Source: Paenibacillus antri (lineage in GTDB: Bacteria; Bacillota; Bacilli; Paenibacillales; YIM-B00363). Taken from it: a stretch of DNA of 64,000 bases. Both the position numbers and the translations under genes were made by a program. Where the stretch lies: positions 62,001 to 126,000 of the forward strand of contig NZ_VCIW01000014.1 in the NCBI RefSeq assembly GCF_005765165.1. The letters run 5' to 3'. The notes under the pieces are model-generated. The model was not told where the DNA came from. It did no database searches and worked only from the letters and a program-made list of their open reading frames with translations. Positions 9,363 through 18,334 of this stretch are shown in pieces (position 1 is the first letter of the stretch; each line of letters starts with the position of its first letter).

Positions 9363-9493
9363 TGTAAAGTGGTTTTAGTGTCTAGCAAGTTGGTTGGTTT
9401 ACTAGTTTCTGCAGCTTGTACAATCGAGTAATAAGCTGTAGACTTCCTAAATAGGAAATCAACGCTCAACCTTGGAAAGGGGGTGAATCGGCG

Positions 9494-12400
9494 ATGAGGG
9501 ATAAGAGCTACACATTTAAGAGAAATTCTCACACACCGAACGATATTCGAGGAGGAGAAAAAAAGGTTATGAAAAAAGGTTTATCTTTGCTTCTCGCAGC
9601 ATCCGTAGCATTCTCTGCATTCTCCGCTACAGCATTCGCTGCTGATCCGCAAACAGCACAAGAGAAATACGACGCACTTGTCGAAGCAGGCATCTTCGAA
9701 GGCTTCCCGGACGGCGAAGCTCACCTCGATGAGAACATGACTCGTGCACAAGCAGCGAAGATCGTTGCTTTGGTACTCGGTCTTGAAGAAAACGCAGCAG
9801 CGGCATCGGTCTACAAAGACCTTAAAGATGCTGAGTGGGCAGCAGGCTTCATCGGCGCAGCTACGGAAGCAGGCGTTCTTAACGGCCGCGGCAACGGCGT
9901 GTTCGACCCGTCCGCTAACGTAACGATCCAAGAACTTGCTAAGATCATGGTTGAAGCTCTCGACATCGAAGTCGACGCAGAAGCTACGGCTGAAGGCGCA
10001 GACGAGTGGGCAGCTCCTTACGTTGCAGCAGCAGTTGCAGCTGGCTTGATCGCAGAGCAAGACGACTACACTGCACCGGCTTCCCGTACGATCTTGGTAG
10101 AAGCTAGCTACTCCGCTTACACGCAAACGAACGTACCGGACGTAGCAAGCGTAACGAAAGCTGAAGCAACTGGCGTATACAAAGTTCAAGTAACTTTGGA
10201 CAAAGCAGTTGACACGGCGAAAGCTACGCTCGCACTGAAGAAAGGCTCCTCGACTGTTAGCACGAAGACGGTTTGGGCGGAAGACGGCAAATCCGCAACG
10301 TTGGAACTCAGCACGCGCATTACGGCTGGCGAGTACACGGTAACGTTGGGCGGCCTCGAAGAGTCCGCAGTAGGTACGACAACGGCTTCCTTCACGGCTG
10401 AAGACGAGAAAGTGTCGAAGCTTGACTTCGTAAACTCGAACGACACGCTTCCGTACTCTGACTTCGCAACGGTTGAAGTTGTAGCAGAAAACCAATACGG
10501 CGAGGCAGTTTCGATCGGTGCTTCCAGCTTCACGGCACTTGTATCCGGCGGTTCGGTAACGATGACGAAGAACGACAACGGCACGTTCAATCTTCCGGTT
10601 GACACGAAGCGCGATGGCGTAACGCAAGGCAACGGCGTGATCCCAGTTACGGTATTCTACAACAGCAGCAATGTTACGGTTACGAAAAACTTCAAAGTCG
10701 GCACGGTGCCGTTGCTTTCGAAGATCGAAGCTGGCGACGTGAAGTACTCCAACACGACTACGAACAAGTTGACTGCTGCTAACGACGTAGCTACGATTCC
10801 GGTAACGTTGTACGACCAATACGGCAACAAGCTTGTCAAGGCTCAATTCGACAGCACGCCGGCTGAAGTTCTTGCATCGACGATCAATCCGGTTGTCACT
10901 CCGTTCGATCAGAAGCTGGTGTTCAACAAGAATGCTGATGACGAAGTGTTGTTGTTCGACGACAACGGCAACGCGAAGCTTGAGCTGAAGCTTAACGCGA
11001 AGATGGATAAGAACGCTGAGTTCACGGTTAACATCTTCGGCGGCGCATCCTCGGCAACGGCAACGGTTTCGGTTGGCGCAGCTAAAGTTGTAACGAAGTT
11101 CGAATTCGATGTCTCTTCTGTTACGCTTGCAGCGAATGACGAGAAAGTAATTGTTCCGATCATTGCTTACGATGCAAACGGCGAGAAGTTGACTGCACAA
11201 GAAATTGCAGACAGCGCTGCAGAGGGACGTTTCAACATCAATGTAGCTAACGCTACAACGAAAGTGCTTCTGACGGGTACAGATAAAGGTAAGCTTGAAA
11301 TTGACTTCAACGGCGCTGGCCCGGTTTATAACACGCCGAACAGCAAAGTATTCTTGTCCGGTCAAATCAATCAATCGCTTACGAACACATTCGTTCAAAC
11401 GAACATCACGGTTAGCGACTTCAGAACTCCAGAAAGCTTCAAGGTAGACAACGATCTTACTCCGAAGGGTATCTTGGGTGCGGACGATGACTTCATTCTG
11501 AAGCTGCAAGACGCGTACGGCAAGGAAGTTGGCAACATTCCGGAAACGATCGCTTCGGCTAACGGTCAAACTTCGCAGTACCGCGTTGTTGTCGAAGTAA
11601 CGACGAGCGGCGACCTTACAATCGCTAACGTTGTTGAGAAAGGCGCAGTTGCAGGTGTTCCGGAAGACACTAACCCGGCAACTCCAGCATTGGATGCTTC
11701 GACGGTTAAGAAAACCTACACGTTCGCTTACAACCAGTTTGCTGAGTTCAACAAAGGCTTCGACGTGAATACGAACGAAGGCGACGAAGGTAAGGTAACG
11801 ATTAAGGCGACGATTCAGAAGAAGGGTAGCACGGGCGACTTCTCGAACTACTCCTCGTCGGTATCGCGTTCGTATGAGGCTATCAAGAGCGACACAGCAT
11901 TGACGTACTCCGTTAAGGCTATTGGAGACCTCTACGCTGCGGTTGATAAGCTGCCTACAGCACCTCAAGCTGCTGGCGTTGCGGTAGAAGGCACGGCTGG
12001 CGCGAGCCAATTCGACAAGAAGCTTAGCGTAGTTGCTAAGGATTCGGCTGGCAACGAAGTCAAGCTTCCGAACAACTTCGTACGCGGAATCACGGCTGCT
12101 GACTTGGGTATTGCACAGGTTCACTACGACGGAACGAACGATGCTTATGTGCTTGGTAACAAAGCAGGTACGACAACTGTAACGGCTATCGTTTACACGA
12201 ACAAAGGCGATACGGTTAACCTGTCCCAAGACGTAACGGTTAAAGCAGATCCGATCGTTGTCGACAAGTTGGAAGCTGGCAAGTCGTCTAAGGCATACGA
12301 TGCAGGAATCACGAACGTAATTGACTACTTCCAGTCGATTAAGGTGACGGACCAGTACGGAATCACGTACGAGAACAAGTACAATGATCCGGCGACTGCC

Positions 12401-12610
12401 GCTGACGAAACGTTGACGCAAATCAACGACAACGACTCGATCCTTGGCCTCCGTTACACGGTCAAAGTTGTTAGCGGTACGGGCGCAGTAACGATCGATC
12501 CTAAGACTGGCGCAATCAGCGCGGTTCCTGGAACGGTTAACGAGTTCGAGATCACTGCAATCGCACCGAACGGTAAGTCGGTAACAGTTCTTGTAAGCAA
12601 ATCCTTGTAA
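9494..12610 (+). CDS. Main S-layer protein with three N-terminal SLH domains
   Basis: Two in-frame starts are plausible: ATG 9494 behind AAAGGGGGTG (1038 residues) and ATG 9569 behind GAGGAGGAG (1013 residues), which begins a classic signal peptide ending ATAFAADP. The mature N-terminus carries three SLH domains (NMTRAQAAKIVALVLGL, NVTIQELAKIMVEALDI, and a third ending EASYSAYT, about residues 30-190 of the short form), binding the pyruvylated wall polymer. The rest is beta-rich, with repeated VTLYDQYGNK-type segments typical of self-assembling S-layer subunits. Codon use is skewed to GCT/GCA, GTT, AAC and GGC, unlike neighbours, consistent with very high expression. A strong terminator follows at once. 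Tandem starts are known for the Brevibacillus brevis 47 middle wall protein. Confidence 0.93.
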   Translation: MRDKSYTFKRNSHTPNDIRGGEKKVMKKGLSLLLAASVAFSAFSATAFAADPQTAQEKYDALVEAGIFEGFPDGEAHLDENMTRAQAAKIVALVLGLEENAAAASVYKDLKDAEWAAGFIGAATEAGVLNGRGNGVFDPSANVTIQELAKIMVEALDIEVDAEATAEGADEWAAPYVAAAVAAGLIAEQDDYTAPASRTILVEASYSAYTQTNVPDVASVTKAEATGVYKVQVTLDKAVDTAKATLALKKGSSTVSTKTVWAEDGKSATLELSTRITAGEYTVTLGGLEESAVGTTTASFTAEDEKVSKLDFVNSNDTLPYSDFATVEVVAENQYGEAVSIGASSFTALVSGGSVTMTKNDNGTFNLPVDTKRDGVTQGNGVIPVTVFYNSSNVTVTKNFKVGTVPLLSKIEAGDVKYSNTTTNKLTAANDVATIPVTLYDQYGNKLVKAQFDSTPAEVLASTINPVVTPFDQKLVFNKNADDEVLLFDDNGNAKLELKLNAKMDKNAEFTVNIFGGASSATATVSVGAAKVVTKFEFDVSSVTLAANDEKVIVPIIAYDANGEKLTAQEIADSAAEGRFNINVANATTKVLLTGTDKGKLEIDFNGAGPVYNTPNSKVFLSGQINQSLTNTFVQTNITVSDFRTPESFKVDNDLTPKGILGADDDFILKLQDAYGKEVGNIPETIASANGQTSQYRVVVEVTTSGDLTIANVVEKGAVAGVPEDTNPATPALDASTVKKTYTFAYNQFAEFNKGFDVNTNEGDEGKVTIKATIQKKGSTGDFSNYSSSVSRSYEAIKSDTALTYSVKAIGDLYAAVDKLPTAPQAAGVAVEGTAGASQFDKKLSVVAKDSAGNEVKLPNNFVRGITAADLGIAQVHYDGTNDAYVLGNKAGTTTVTAIVYTNKGDTVNLSQDVTVKADPIVVDKLEAGKSSKAYDAGITNVIDYFQSIKVTDQYGITYENKYNDPATAADETLTQINDNDSILGLRYTVKVVSGTGAVTIDPKTGAISAVPGTVNEFEITAIAPNGKSVTVLVSKSL

Positions 12611-12614
12611 TCTT

Positions 12615-12655
12615 CAAAAATAAAAGGGGCCCTTCGGGGTCCTCTTTTATTTTTG
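12615..12655 (+). terminator. Strong terminator after the S-layer gene
   Basis: Long stem: AAAAATAAAAG and GGGCCC on the left pair with GGGGTCC and CTTTTATTTTT on the right around a TTC loop. The A/T flanks give U-tracts in both directions. Confidence 0.88.
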
Positions 12656-12701
12656 TCCAATGAATGAGGAAATTATACCAACCAGAAAAATAGTAATATT
12701 A

Positions 12702-12729
12702 GAAACTTTTCGAACTCGGTTTGCGTTTA
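12702..12729 (+). promoter_or_regulatory. ECF-sigma-like promoter motif (site 3 of 4)
   Basis: GAAAC plus TTTT from 12702, then CGTTTA at 12724-12729, 17 bases after the AAC. It would start a transcript just in front of the ribosome site at 12737, so the leader would be very short, a weakness of this assignment. Confidence 0.35.
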
Positions 12730-12751
12730 ATGTAGCAGGAGGGATTACATG

Positions 12752-14914
12752 ATGAACGCATATCGAAAGAAGGCAGTTGCCCTTGCAACTGTGATGGCAT
12801 TAGCGGTCAGCTTGGGACAAGTACATGCGACCGAAAGCACGCCAACCGGAGCCGCTCAAACGACGCCATACACGGCACCGTCTTTAGGTAAGGTCAATAT
12901 TTCCAACACCGCGAACTTCGAAGTGTTCAACGTTCAGGAACTGGAACAGACAACGAATAAAATCGTTTCGTTTACGCTCCGATTAACGAATAAGAGCACG
13001 CAGGGCTCGATCAACTTTAACGATTATTGGGTCCGTTTGAAATCCAAAGGTGGGACCAGCTTTACTGTGAGCTTGGTCTCCGAGAACAAAGATCAACAAA
13101 ATGTCGCCGCCGGGACGCATCAGGATTACCGATTTTACGCTATCGTAAATAAAACGACGAAATTATCCGATCTTCAATTTAACCTGATCGCCTGGGACTT
13201 CTCCCAGTCCAACTTCGAGCGTTTGCTTGGGACGATCAACGTACCGGCTACATACACGAAAAGCGTGCCGGTGAATCGCTCGTATACCGTGGTTTCGGAC
13301 AAAGGCAGCTTCAATACTTCTGTGAAACGAGTAGCGACAGGTAAGAACGATAAAAGTTACTTGCCGAATGTAACGATCATCATGGAGAATGCAGGTGCCC
13401 AGGCGATTACGGGTATGAATCTGCAGTTCCAGCTTCGAAGCAAGTCGGGGTTGTTTTATCCATTAAAGAGCACGGTTACGGAAGCGACCGTCTTCAACCC
13501 CTTGGAAAAGAAAGAACTTACTCTTACAGGCGTTGTGCCTGTAGAAGCCGGTGGGGACGGATGGCAGTTAGTGTTGACGCAAACCGTTACGAGCGACAAG
13601 GGATCCGTCACCTTCCCGCTCGCTTCTTACGACCTTCCTGCTACGACGGCTGAAGATGTCTCGATCGGTTCGGAGCAGACGTTTTCAACGGAAAAGGGAA
13701 CTTATACGGCTGTTCTTACCAACTTAACTAGGGTTCCATGGGAAGATCAGGATTTGCTAGTTTCCAATGTCTCGATTAAAAATAAAGGAACGACACCATT
13801 GCCTGTTCCTAACCTGACAGGCAGCTACAAATTGGATGAAGTCATCGACTCCGACGCCGAACTCGTCCAATTCGATAAAGTACTCACGATTGCACCGGGC
13901 TCTGAAATGAACGTTCAATTCGTGAGCAAGGTCCCTTACACGTATTCTTTCCAAAAGATCGCCTTAGCACTAGAGGAAAAGGCTGGCGAAGGCACCGAGG
14001 CGACAACAACGGAGCTTATCCGCTTCCATCATAGCTCAGAATTGATGTCGATCCCGTCGGTTGCATTCGGGAAACAGCACACGGTAGAAGCGATCGGAAA
14101 GCGCGCAGCGGTGACAGTCCGGACCACGGACACGTTCGGAAGCTCTTCGGCAAAGCTTGTTAATGCGGTCGTAGACATTACGAACCTTGAGAAGAGGTAC
14201 ACTCCGACGGGGACCTTCGTTGGGCAGTTCCAGACGGTAGACGGGGCGGTGTATCCGGCAACCATCGTTAAGCCGGATACGAAAGTCGCTCCGAATGGGA
14301 AGGCTTTGGTTTCGTTCCAAGCGAGCATTCCGAATCAAGTCGACTTGAAGGGGCTTAAACTTTTACTCGGCGAAGCGGTGGAAACGACCACGCAACCGAC
14401 GAATGGGGAAACGGGAACGGTTACGAGTGCATACGTAAACCCCGTGTTGCTCGATCTTCCGAAGGAGATCACGGAGCCGAAGAAGGATACGAAGGAGATA
14501 AACGTATATCCTTATAAAATCTCGTTCGAGAGATTCGGTACGCAAGTGAACTTCATAGAAAACAAGGTTCAACTCGAATTCAACTACACGCTGGAACGCG
14601 ACTTTACGGTTGAAGCGAACACGACGGATCGGAAGATTATAGTGGAAATTCAAGATCCCAAAACGAAGTTCGGCTTAACCTACGAATTGAAGTTGGACGA
14701 TGGCAAGGCGAAGGCCGACAACGATGGGACGCCGACGACGGATATGTTGATGCTTGGAACCCACAGCATGGAGTTGACGAAGATCGACGAAGACTTTATG
14801 TTCAAGCTCGATAACCTGCAAAATTACACCCTAAACATTTACGATCAGGTGAAGCCAGGGTATAAGAAGTTAATTGCCACGAAGTCGATTCGTTGGTTTA
14901 CTATTTCGGATTAA
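12752..14914 (+). CDS. Secreted protein of unknown function, paralogue of the 19.6-kb gene
   Basis: 720 residues from ATG 12752 (7 bases after AGGAGGG; ATG 12749 is also possible). Signal peptide: basic MNAYRKKA, hydrophobic core, cleavage near GQVHATES. No recognised catalytic motif. The chain seems to be repeated beta-sandwich modules: a first module with VSFTLRLTNKS near residues 65-170 and a later one with KNKGTTPLPVPNL near 330-420. The C-terminus has a YPYKISFERFG segment near 585. The same module signatures occur in the protein encoded at 19615-21375, on the other side of the RND genes. Probably extracellular or wall-associated; function unknown. A clear terminator follows. Confidence 0.75.
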   Translation: MNAYRKKAVALATVMALAVSLGQVHATESTPTGAAQTTPYTAPSLGKVNISNTANFEVFNVQELEQTTNKIVSFTLRLTNKSTQGSINFNDYWVRLKSKGGTSFTVSLVSENKDQQNVAAGTHQDYRFYAIVNKTTKLSDLQFNLIAWDFSQSNFERLLGTINVPATYTKSVPVNRSYTVVSDKGSFNTSVKRVATGKNDKSYLPNVTIIMENAGAQAITGMNLQFQLRSKSGLFYPLKSTVTEATVFNPLEKKELTLTGVVPVEAGGDGWQLVLTQTVTSDKGSVTFPLASYDLPATTAEDVSIGSEQTFSTEKGTYTAVLTNLTRVPWEDQDLLVSNVSIKNKGTTPLPVPNLTGSYKLDEVIDSDAELVQFDKVLTIAPGSEMNVQFVSKVPYTYSFQKIALALEEKAGEGTEATTTELIRFHHSSELMSIPSVAFGKQHTVEAIGKRAAVTVRTTDTFGSSSAKLVNAVVDITNLEKRYTPTGTFVGQFQTVDGAVYPATIVKPDTKVAPNGKALVSFQASIPNQVDLKGLKLLLGEAVETTTQPTNGETGTVTSAYVNPVLLDLPKEITEPKKDTKEINVYPYKISFERFGTQVNFIENKVQLEFNYTLERDFTVEANTTDRKIIVEIQDPKTKFGLTYELKLDDGKAKADNDGTPTTDMLMLGTHSMELTKIDEDFMFKLDNLQNYTLNIYDQVKPGYKKLIATKSIRWFTISD

Positions 14915-14926
14915 CCATAACGAAGG

Positions 14927-14971
14927 AGCCTGTAGGCAGGGAGAAGGAACCCCTGCCTATAGGCTTTTTTT
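14927..14971 (+). terminator. Intrinsic terminator before the RND efflux genes
   Basis: Stem AGCCTGTAGGCAGGG paired with CCCTGCCTATAGGCT (one mismatch), then seven Ts. Confidence 0.9.
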
Positions 14972-15082
14972 CGTCCCCGGCTAAGGTCTAGGAATGGAAT
15001 CATGCCCGAGACTGTACGGTAAATTCACTAAAATAGGTATGATAGGCCATAGGAGTCCAGGGTGCGGGGAGGAAAGAGTGCA

Positions 15083-15127
15083 ATGTTACTACAAATTTCA
15101 CGAATATCTACAAAAAGTACCTGTTAA
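15083..15127 (+). CDS. Possible 14-residue leader peptide
   Basis: A short frame (MLLQISRISTKSTC) starts at ATG 15083, about 9 bases after GGGGAGG, in the 230-base gap between the terminator at 14971 and the RND permease. No hairpin that would make it an attenuator is obvious, and a ribosome site before a random short frame can occur by chance, so this is a candidate only. Confidence 0.25.
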   Translation: MLLQISRISTKSTC

Positions 15128-15204
15128 GACGAGATGAAAGATATAGAAGCCGCGTGACGGACGGCGGGTAACATGAAAAAGTTGGTGTGGAGAGGAACGA
15201 ATCC

Positions 15205-18200
15205 ATGAATAAGTTAACGGATTTCTCGATGAAAAACATCGCCGCGGTGTTTATCATCATGCTGCTCCTGTTCGGGGGCGGCGTCTATTCGGCCACTTCG
15301 TTGAAGATGGAAAGCATGCCGGATATTTCATTACCGATCGTTATGGTACAGACCCAATACACGGCACCGCCGAAGGATGTATTAGATCAAATTACGAAAC
15401 CGATCGAGAAGGCGATCGCGAACGTGCAGGGCATGAAAAACATGACTTCTACGTCCAGCGACAACTTCTCCATGATTACGTTGGAATTCGATAGCGGCGT
15501 AAATACGGAGGATGCGAAGGACGATATCGAGGGTTTGCTGCAGAACGTCAGACTGCCGAGCGGGGCGGAACGCCCGAAGGTGCTGACGATCGGCTTTGCC
15601 TCGCAGCCGGTGTACTATTTGTCCGTATACGGCGAGAACGGCATGAATCAAGTCGAGCTCGATCGCATCTACAAAGATACAATTCTTCCCGCCTTTAACT
15701 CGTTGGACGGAATCGACCATGTCGAATCGATCGGCAACGAAGAGGCCGTATTAAATATTAGACTGCATGCCAATGCTCTCTTAAATTATGGGCTAACGCC
15801 TCAGTCGGTCAGCCAATCGATCCGAGCAGCGCTGATGTCCAGTCCCGCCGGCACCGTCGATATCGACGGCAATACGCAGATGGTTCGGATTGCGGGCGAA
15901 TTCGATACGATCTACAATCTTGAAAATCTTACGATCAGTACGCCAACCGGCGATACGCTGCAGTTGAACCAAATCTCCACCGTCGAAGCGATTAGCGAAT
16001 CCACCTTTCGAGCCCGACTGGACGGCAAACCCGCAATCGGGATAAACCTATACAAGACGAAGGATGCCAACACCGTGGAATTCGCCGCGGAGGCCGACCG
16101 TCTCATCGCCGGATGGGAGCAGACGCATCCGAACGTAAAGTTCCATAGCGTATATAATTCCGCTACGGATATTCAACACTCGATCGACGGCATGGTCAAG
16201 GAAGGTCTCATGGGCGCGCTGCTGGCCTCCGTCATGATCCTCATTTTCTTAAGAAATATTCGGATGACCTTTATCGTTCTGGTATCCATCCCGTTATCAA
16301 TCCTGATAACGCTACTAGTCATGGCGGGTCTGGACATTACGTTGAATATCATGACGCTCGGCGGGATCGCGATCGCGGTAGGGCGGGTCGTCGACGATAG
16401 TATCGTGGTCATCGAGAATATATACAGTCAGTTAACGAAACGGCAGGAGCGGAACGAGGGTGTAATTAAATTCGCAACGGCTCAGGTCGCCAGCGCGATT
16501 ACATCATCTACAATTACGACTGTCGGCGTGTTCGGTCCGATCGCCTTCGTCTCCGGAATTCTTGGCGACGTGTTCCGTCCGTTCGCGATCACCGTCGTCG
16601 TCGCTATGATGTCTTCGCTGCTTGTGGCCGTGACGGTCATTCCGATGCTCGCGAAGCTGATGGTGTTGAATCAGAAAAAATTAGCGCATACGGAAGATCA
16701 CGTCGGGAAAGCGGAAACCGCGTATAGACGAATCCTGAATTGGACGTTGCACAACCGGATTAAGACATTGTTGATTACGGCGGTCATTTTCGTGGCTTCC
16801 ATAGTAGGAACCGTACCGTTCTTGCCGACGGCGTTCATGCCGGAAAGCTCCTCGGATAAGTCGATGCTCTTCAGCTTGGAGATGCCGTCGGAAACCTCGT
16901 TCGAGACGTTGGATAGTAAAATCAAAGAAATCGAAGCCATCATGGCCGCGTCCAAAGACGAAACGGGAGCAAATACCTTTACATACGTGGAGTCACTGGT
17001 CGGTTACGCCTTCGGGTCCGAGGAACAAATTCCATATACGGCGATGATTTTCGCGGAGGTCAGCGAAGCGACGGTCGCTAACGACGCCCTGAAGGTTTGG
17101 GAAGAGAAAATGCTATATGAAATGCCGAAAAATTCGGAGGTCAGCGGGCAATTGATCAGCTTCAGCGCCGGTACCGGGGGAGCCGACTTCGTTTATAACC
17201 TTAAAGGGGAAGACCAGCTCTACCTGGAGCAAGCGGCAGCGATGATCGAGGCGAAGCTGAGGGAATATCCGGAACTGATCGATATCGAAAACAGCCTGGG
17301 CGAAAAGAAGAAAGAAATCGAAATCACTGTAGACCAGAATAAAGCGAGAATGTACGCCTTATCCTCGGCCCAAGTGCTGGAGATGGTGGCGGCTTGGATC
17401 CGGGAAGAGCAGCTCGGCGAGCTGCGATTCAACAACGTACTCTATGAAACGAAAGTAGAAGTAGACCCGAACGATAAAAACTCCGTAGAAAAGATAGGAA
17501 GCTTCATACTGAAGTCGCCGCTCGGGCAGGACGTCGCGCTCAACGAAATCGCGAAGGTGCAGCAAATCGAGGCGCCGGTTGCGATTCAACGGGAGATGCA
17601 AAGCCAGACGCTGCGCGTAACGGCGACCGTCGATGCGGTGGACAAAGGCGGCGTCATCGCGAAGGTGACAGCCGAATTGGACACGTTGGAGCTCCCTCCG
17701 GGCGTAAGCCGCGAGGTGAAAGGAATCTCGGACGATATTGCGGAGAGCTTCACCCAGATGTTCTTGGCGATGCTTGCATCGATCTTTATCGTTTATCTTG
17801 TGATGGTGTTGGCGTTCGGCAACGCAAGCGCGCCGTTCGCGGTGCTTTTCTCCCTACCGCTCGCGGTTATCGGAGGGTTACTCGGACTGCTAGTTACAGG
17901 GGAATCTATTAATATTACATCGCTCATCGGCTTCCTCATGTTGATCGGGATCGTCGTCACGAACGCGATCGTTCTGATCGATCGGGTGCAGCAGCTCCGC
18001 ACCGAAGGGAAATCGGTGCGAGATGCGCTGCTTGAAGGGGGAATGGCGCGTCTACGTCCGATCATCATGACGGCGGGCGCAACGATCTTCGCTTTGTTCC
18101 CGTTGGCGTTAGGCTTCTCCAAAGGGGCATTCATTTCCAAAGGGTTGGCGGTCGTGGTCATCGGCGGCCTTACGACCTCGACGCTGTTAACGCTCGTCGT

Positions 18201-18306
18201 GGTCCCGGTCATCTACGATTTGATCGAATCGATGAAAAGACGTCTTACCCGCAAGAAAGATCGTCATCCGACGAACGAAGCAAGTCCAGTACAGGCAACT
18301 CTATAG
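15205..18306 (+). CDS. RND-family efflux permease (AcrB/SwrC type)
   Basis: 1033 residues from ATG 15205 (GGAGAGG upstream; a GTG at 15187 is in frame but lacks a site). It is a proton-driven inner-membrane exporter with the usual architecture: helix 1 near residues 10-30, large extracellular loop, helices 2-6 from about 330, helix 7 near 530, second large loop, and helices 8-12 from about 850. The helix-4 segment GRVVDDSIVVIENI keeps the paired aspartates that relay protons in AcrB. In Gram-positives the nearest known relative is SwrC (surfactin resistance). It is followed after 28 bases by its adaptor lipoprotein. Substrate is not evident; candidates are lipopeptides, lipids or drugs. Confidence 0.93.
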   Translation: MNKLTDFSMKNIAAVFIIMLLLFGGGVYSATSLKMESMPDISLPIVMVQTQYTAPPKDVLDQITKPIEKAIANVQGMKNMTSTSSDNFSMITLEFDSGVNTEDAKDDIEGLLQNVRLPSGAERPKVLTIGFASQPVYYLSVYGENGMNQVELDRIYKDTILPAFNSLDGIDHVESIGNEEAVLNIRLHANALLNYGLTPQSVSQSIRAALMSSPAGTVDIDGNTQMVRIAGEFDTIYNLENLTISTPTGDTLQLNQISTVEAISESTFRARLDGKPAIGINLYKTKDANTVEFAAEADRLIAGWEQTHPNVKFHSVYNSATDIQHSIDGMVKEGLMGALLASVMILIFLRNIRMTFIVLVSIPLSILITLLVMAGLDITLNIMTLGGIAIAVGRVVDDSIVVIENIYSQLTKRQERNEGVIKFATAQVASAITSSTITTVGVFGPIAFVSGILGDVFRPFAITVVVAMMSSLLVAVTVIPMLAKLMVLNQKKLAHTEDHVGKAETAYRRILNWTLHNRIKTLLITAVIFVASIVGTVPFLPTAFMPESSSDKSMLFSLEMPSETSFETLDSKIKEIEAIMAASKDETGANTFTYVESLVGYAFGSEEQIPYTAMIFAEVSEATVANDALKVWEEKMLYEMPKNSEVSGQLISFSAGTGGADFVYNLKGEDQLYLEQAAAMIEAKLREYPELIDIENSLGEKKKEIEITVDQNKARMYALSSAQVLEMVAAWIREEQLGELRFNNVLYETKVEVDPNDKNSVEKIGSFILKSPLGQDVALNEIAKVQQIEAPVAIQREMQSQTLRVTATVDAVDKGGVIAKVTAELDTLELPPGVSREVKGISDDIAESFTQMFLAMLASIFIVYLVMVLAFGNASAPFAVLFSLPLAVIGGLLGLLVTGESINITSLIGFLMLIGIVVTNAIVLIDRVQQLRTEGKSVRDALLEGGMARLRPIIMTAGATIFALFPLALGFSKGAFISKGLAVVVIGGLTTSTLLTLVVVPVIYDLIESMKRRLTRKKDRHPTNEASPVQATL

Positions 18307-18334
18307 GTCATGGGAGAAAAAGGAGAGTCGAACA

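Larger units (their letters stand above)
9075..9493 (+). other. Long leader/promoter region of the S-layer gene
   Basis: About 420 bases without a gene. It holds an inverted pair AAAAAAGTT / AACTTTTTT (about 9200-9230), an ECF-like motif at 9221-9246, a good sigma-A promoter at 9334-9362 and a ribosome site for the first of two tandem starts at 9494. Transcripts would carry a leader of at least 120 nt. I see no known riboswitch. Stable long leaders and several promoters are known for Brevibacillus cell-wall protein genes. Confidence 0.6.

Noticed and set aside
9075-9493. Riboswitch (for example c-di-GMP) in the long S-layer leader
   Set aside because: No conserved aptamer motifs could be found; only promoters and short dyads are visible.
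9581-12421. A 946-codon open frame on the minus strand opposite the S-layer gene
   Set aside because: It lacks ribosome site, domains and realistic composition; it arises from the strong codon bias of the S-layer gene, whose third positions avoid stop codons on the other strand.
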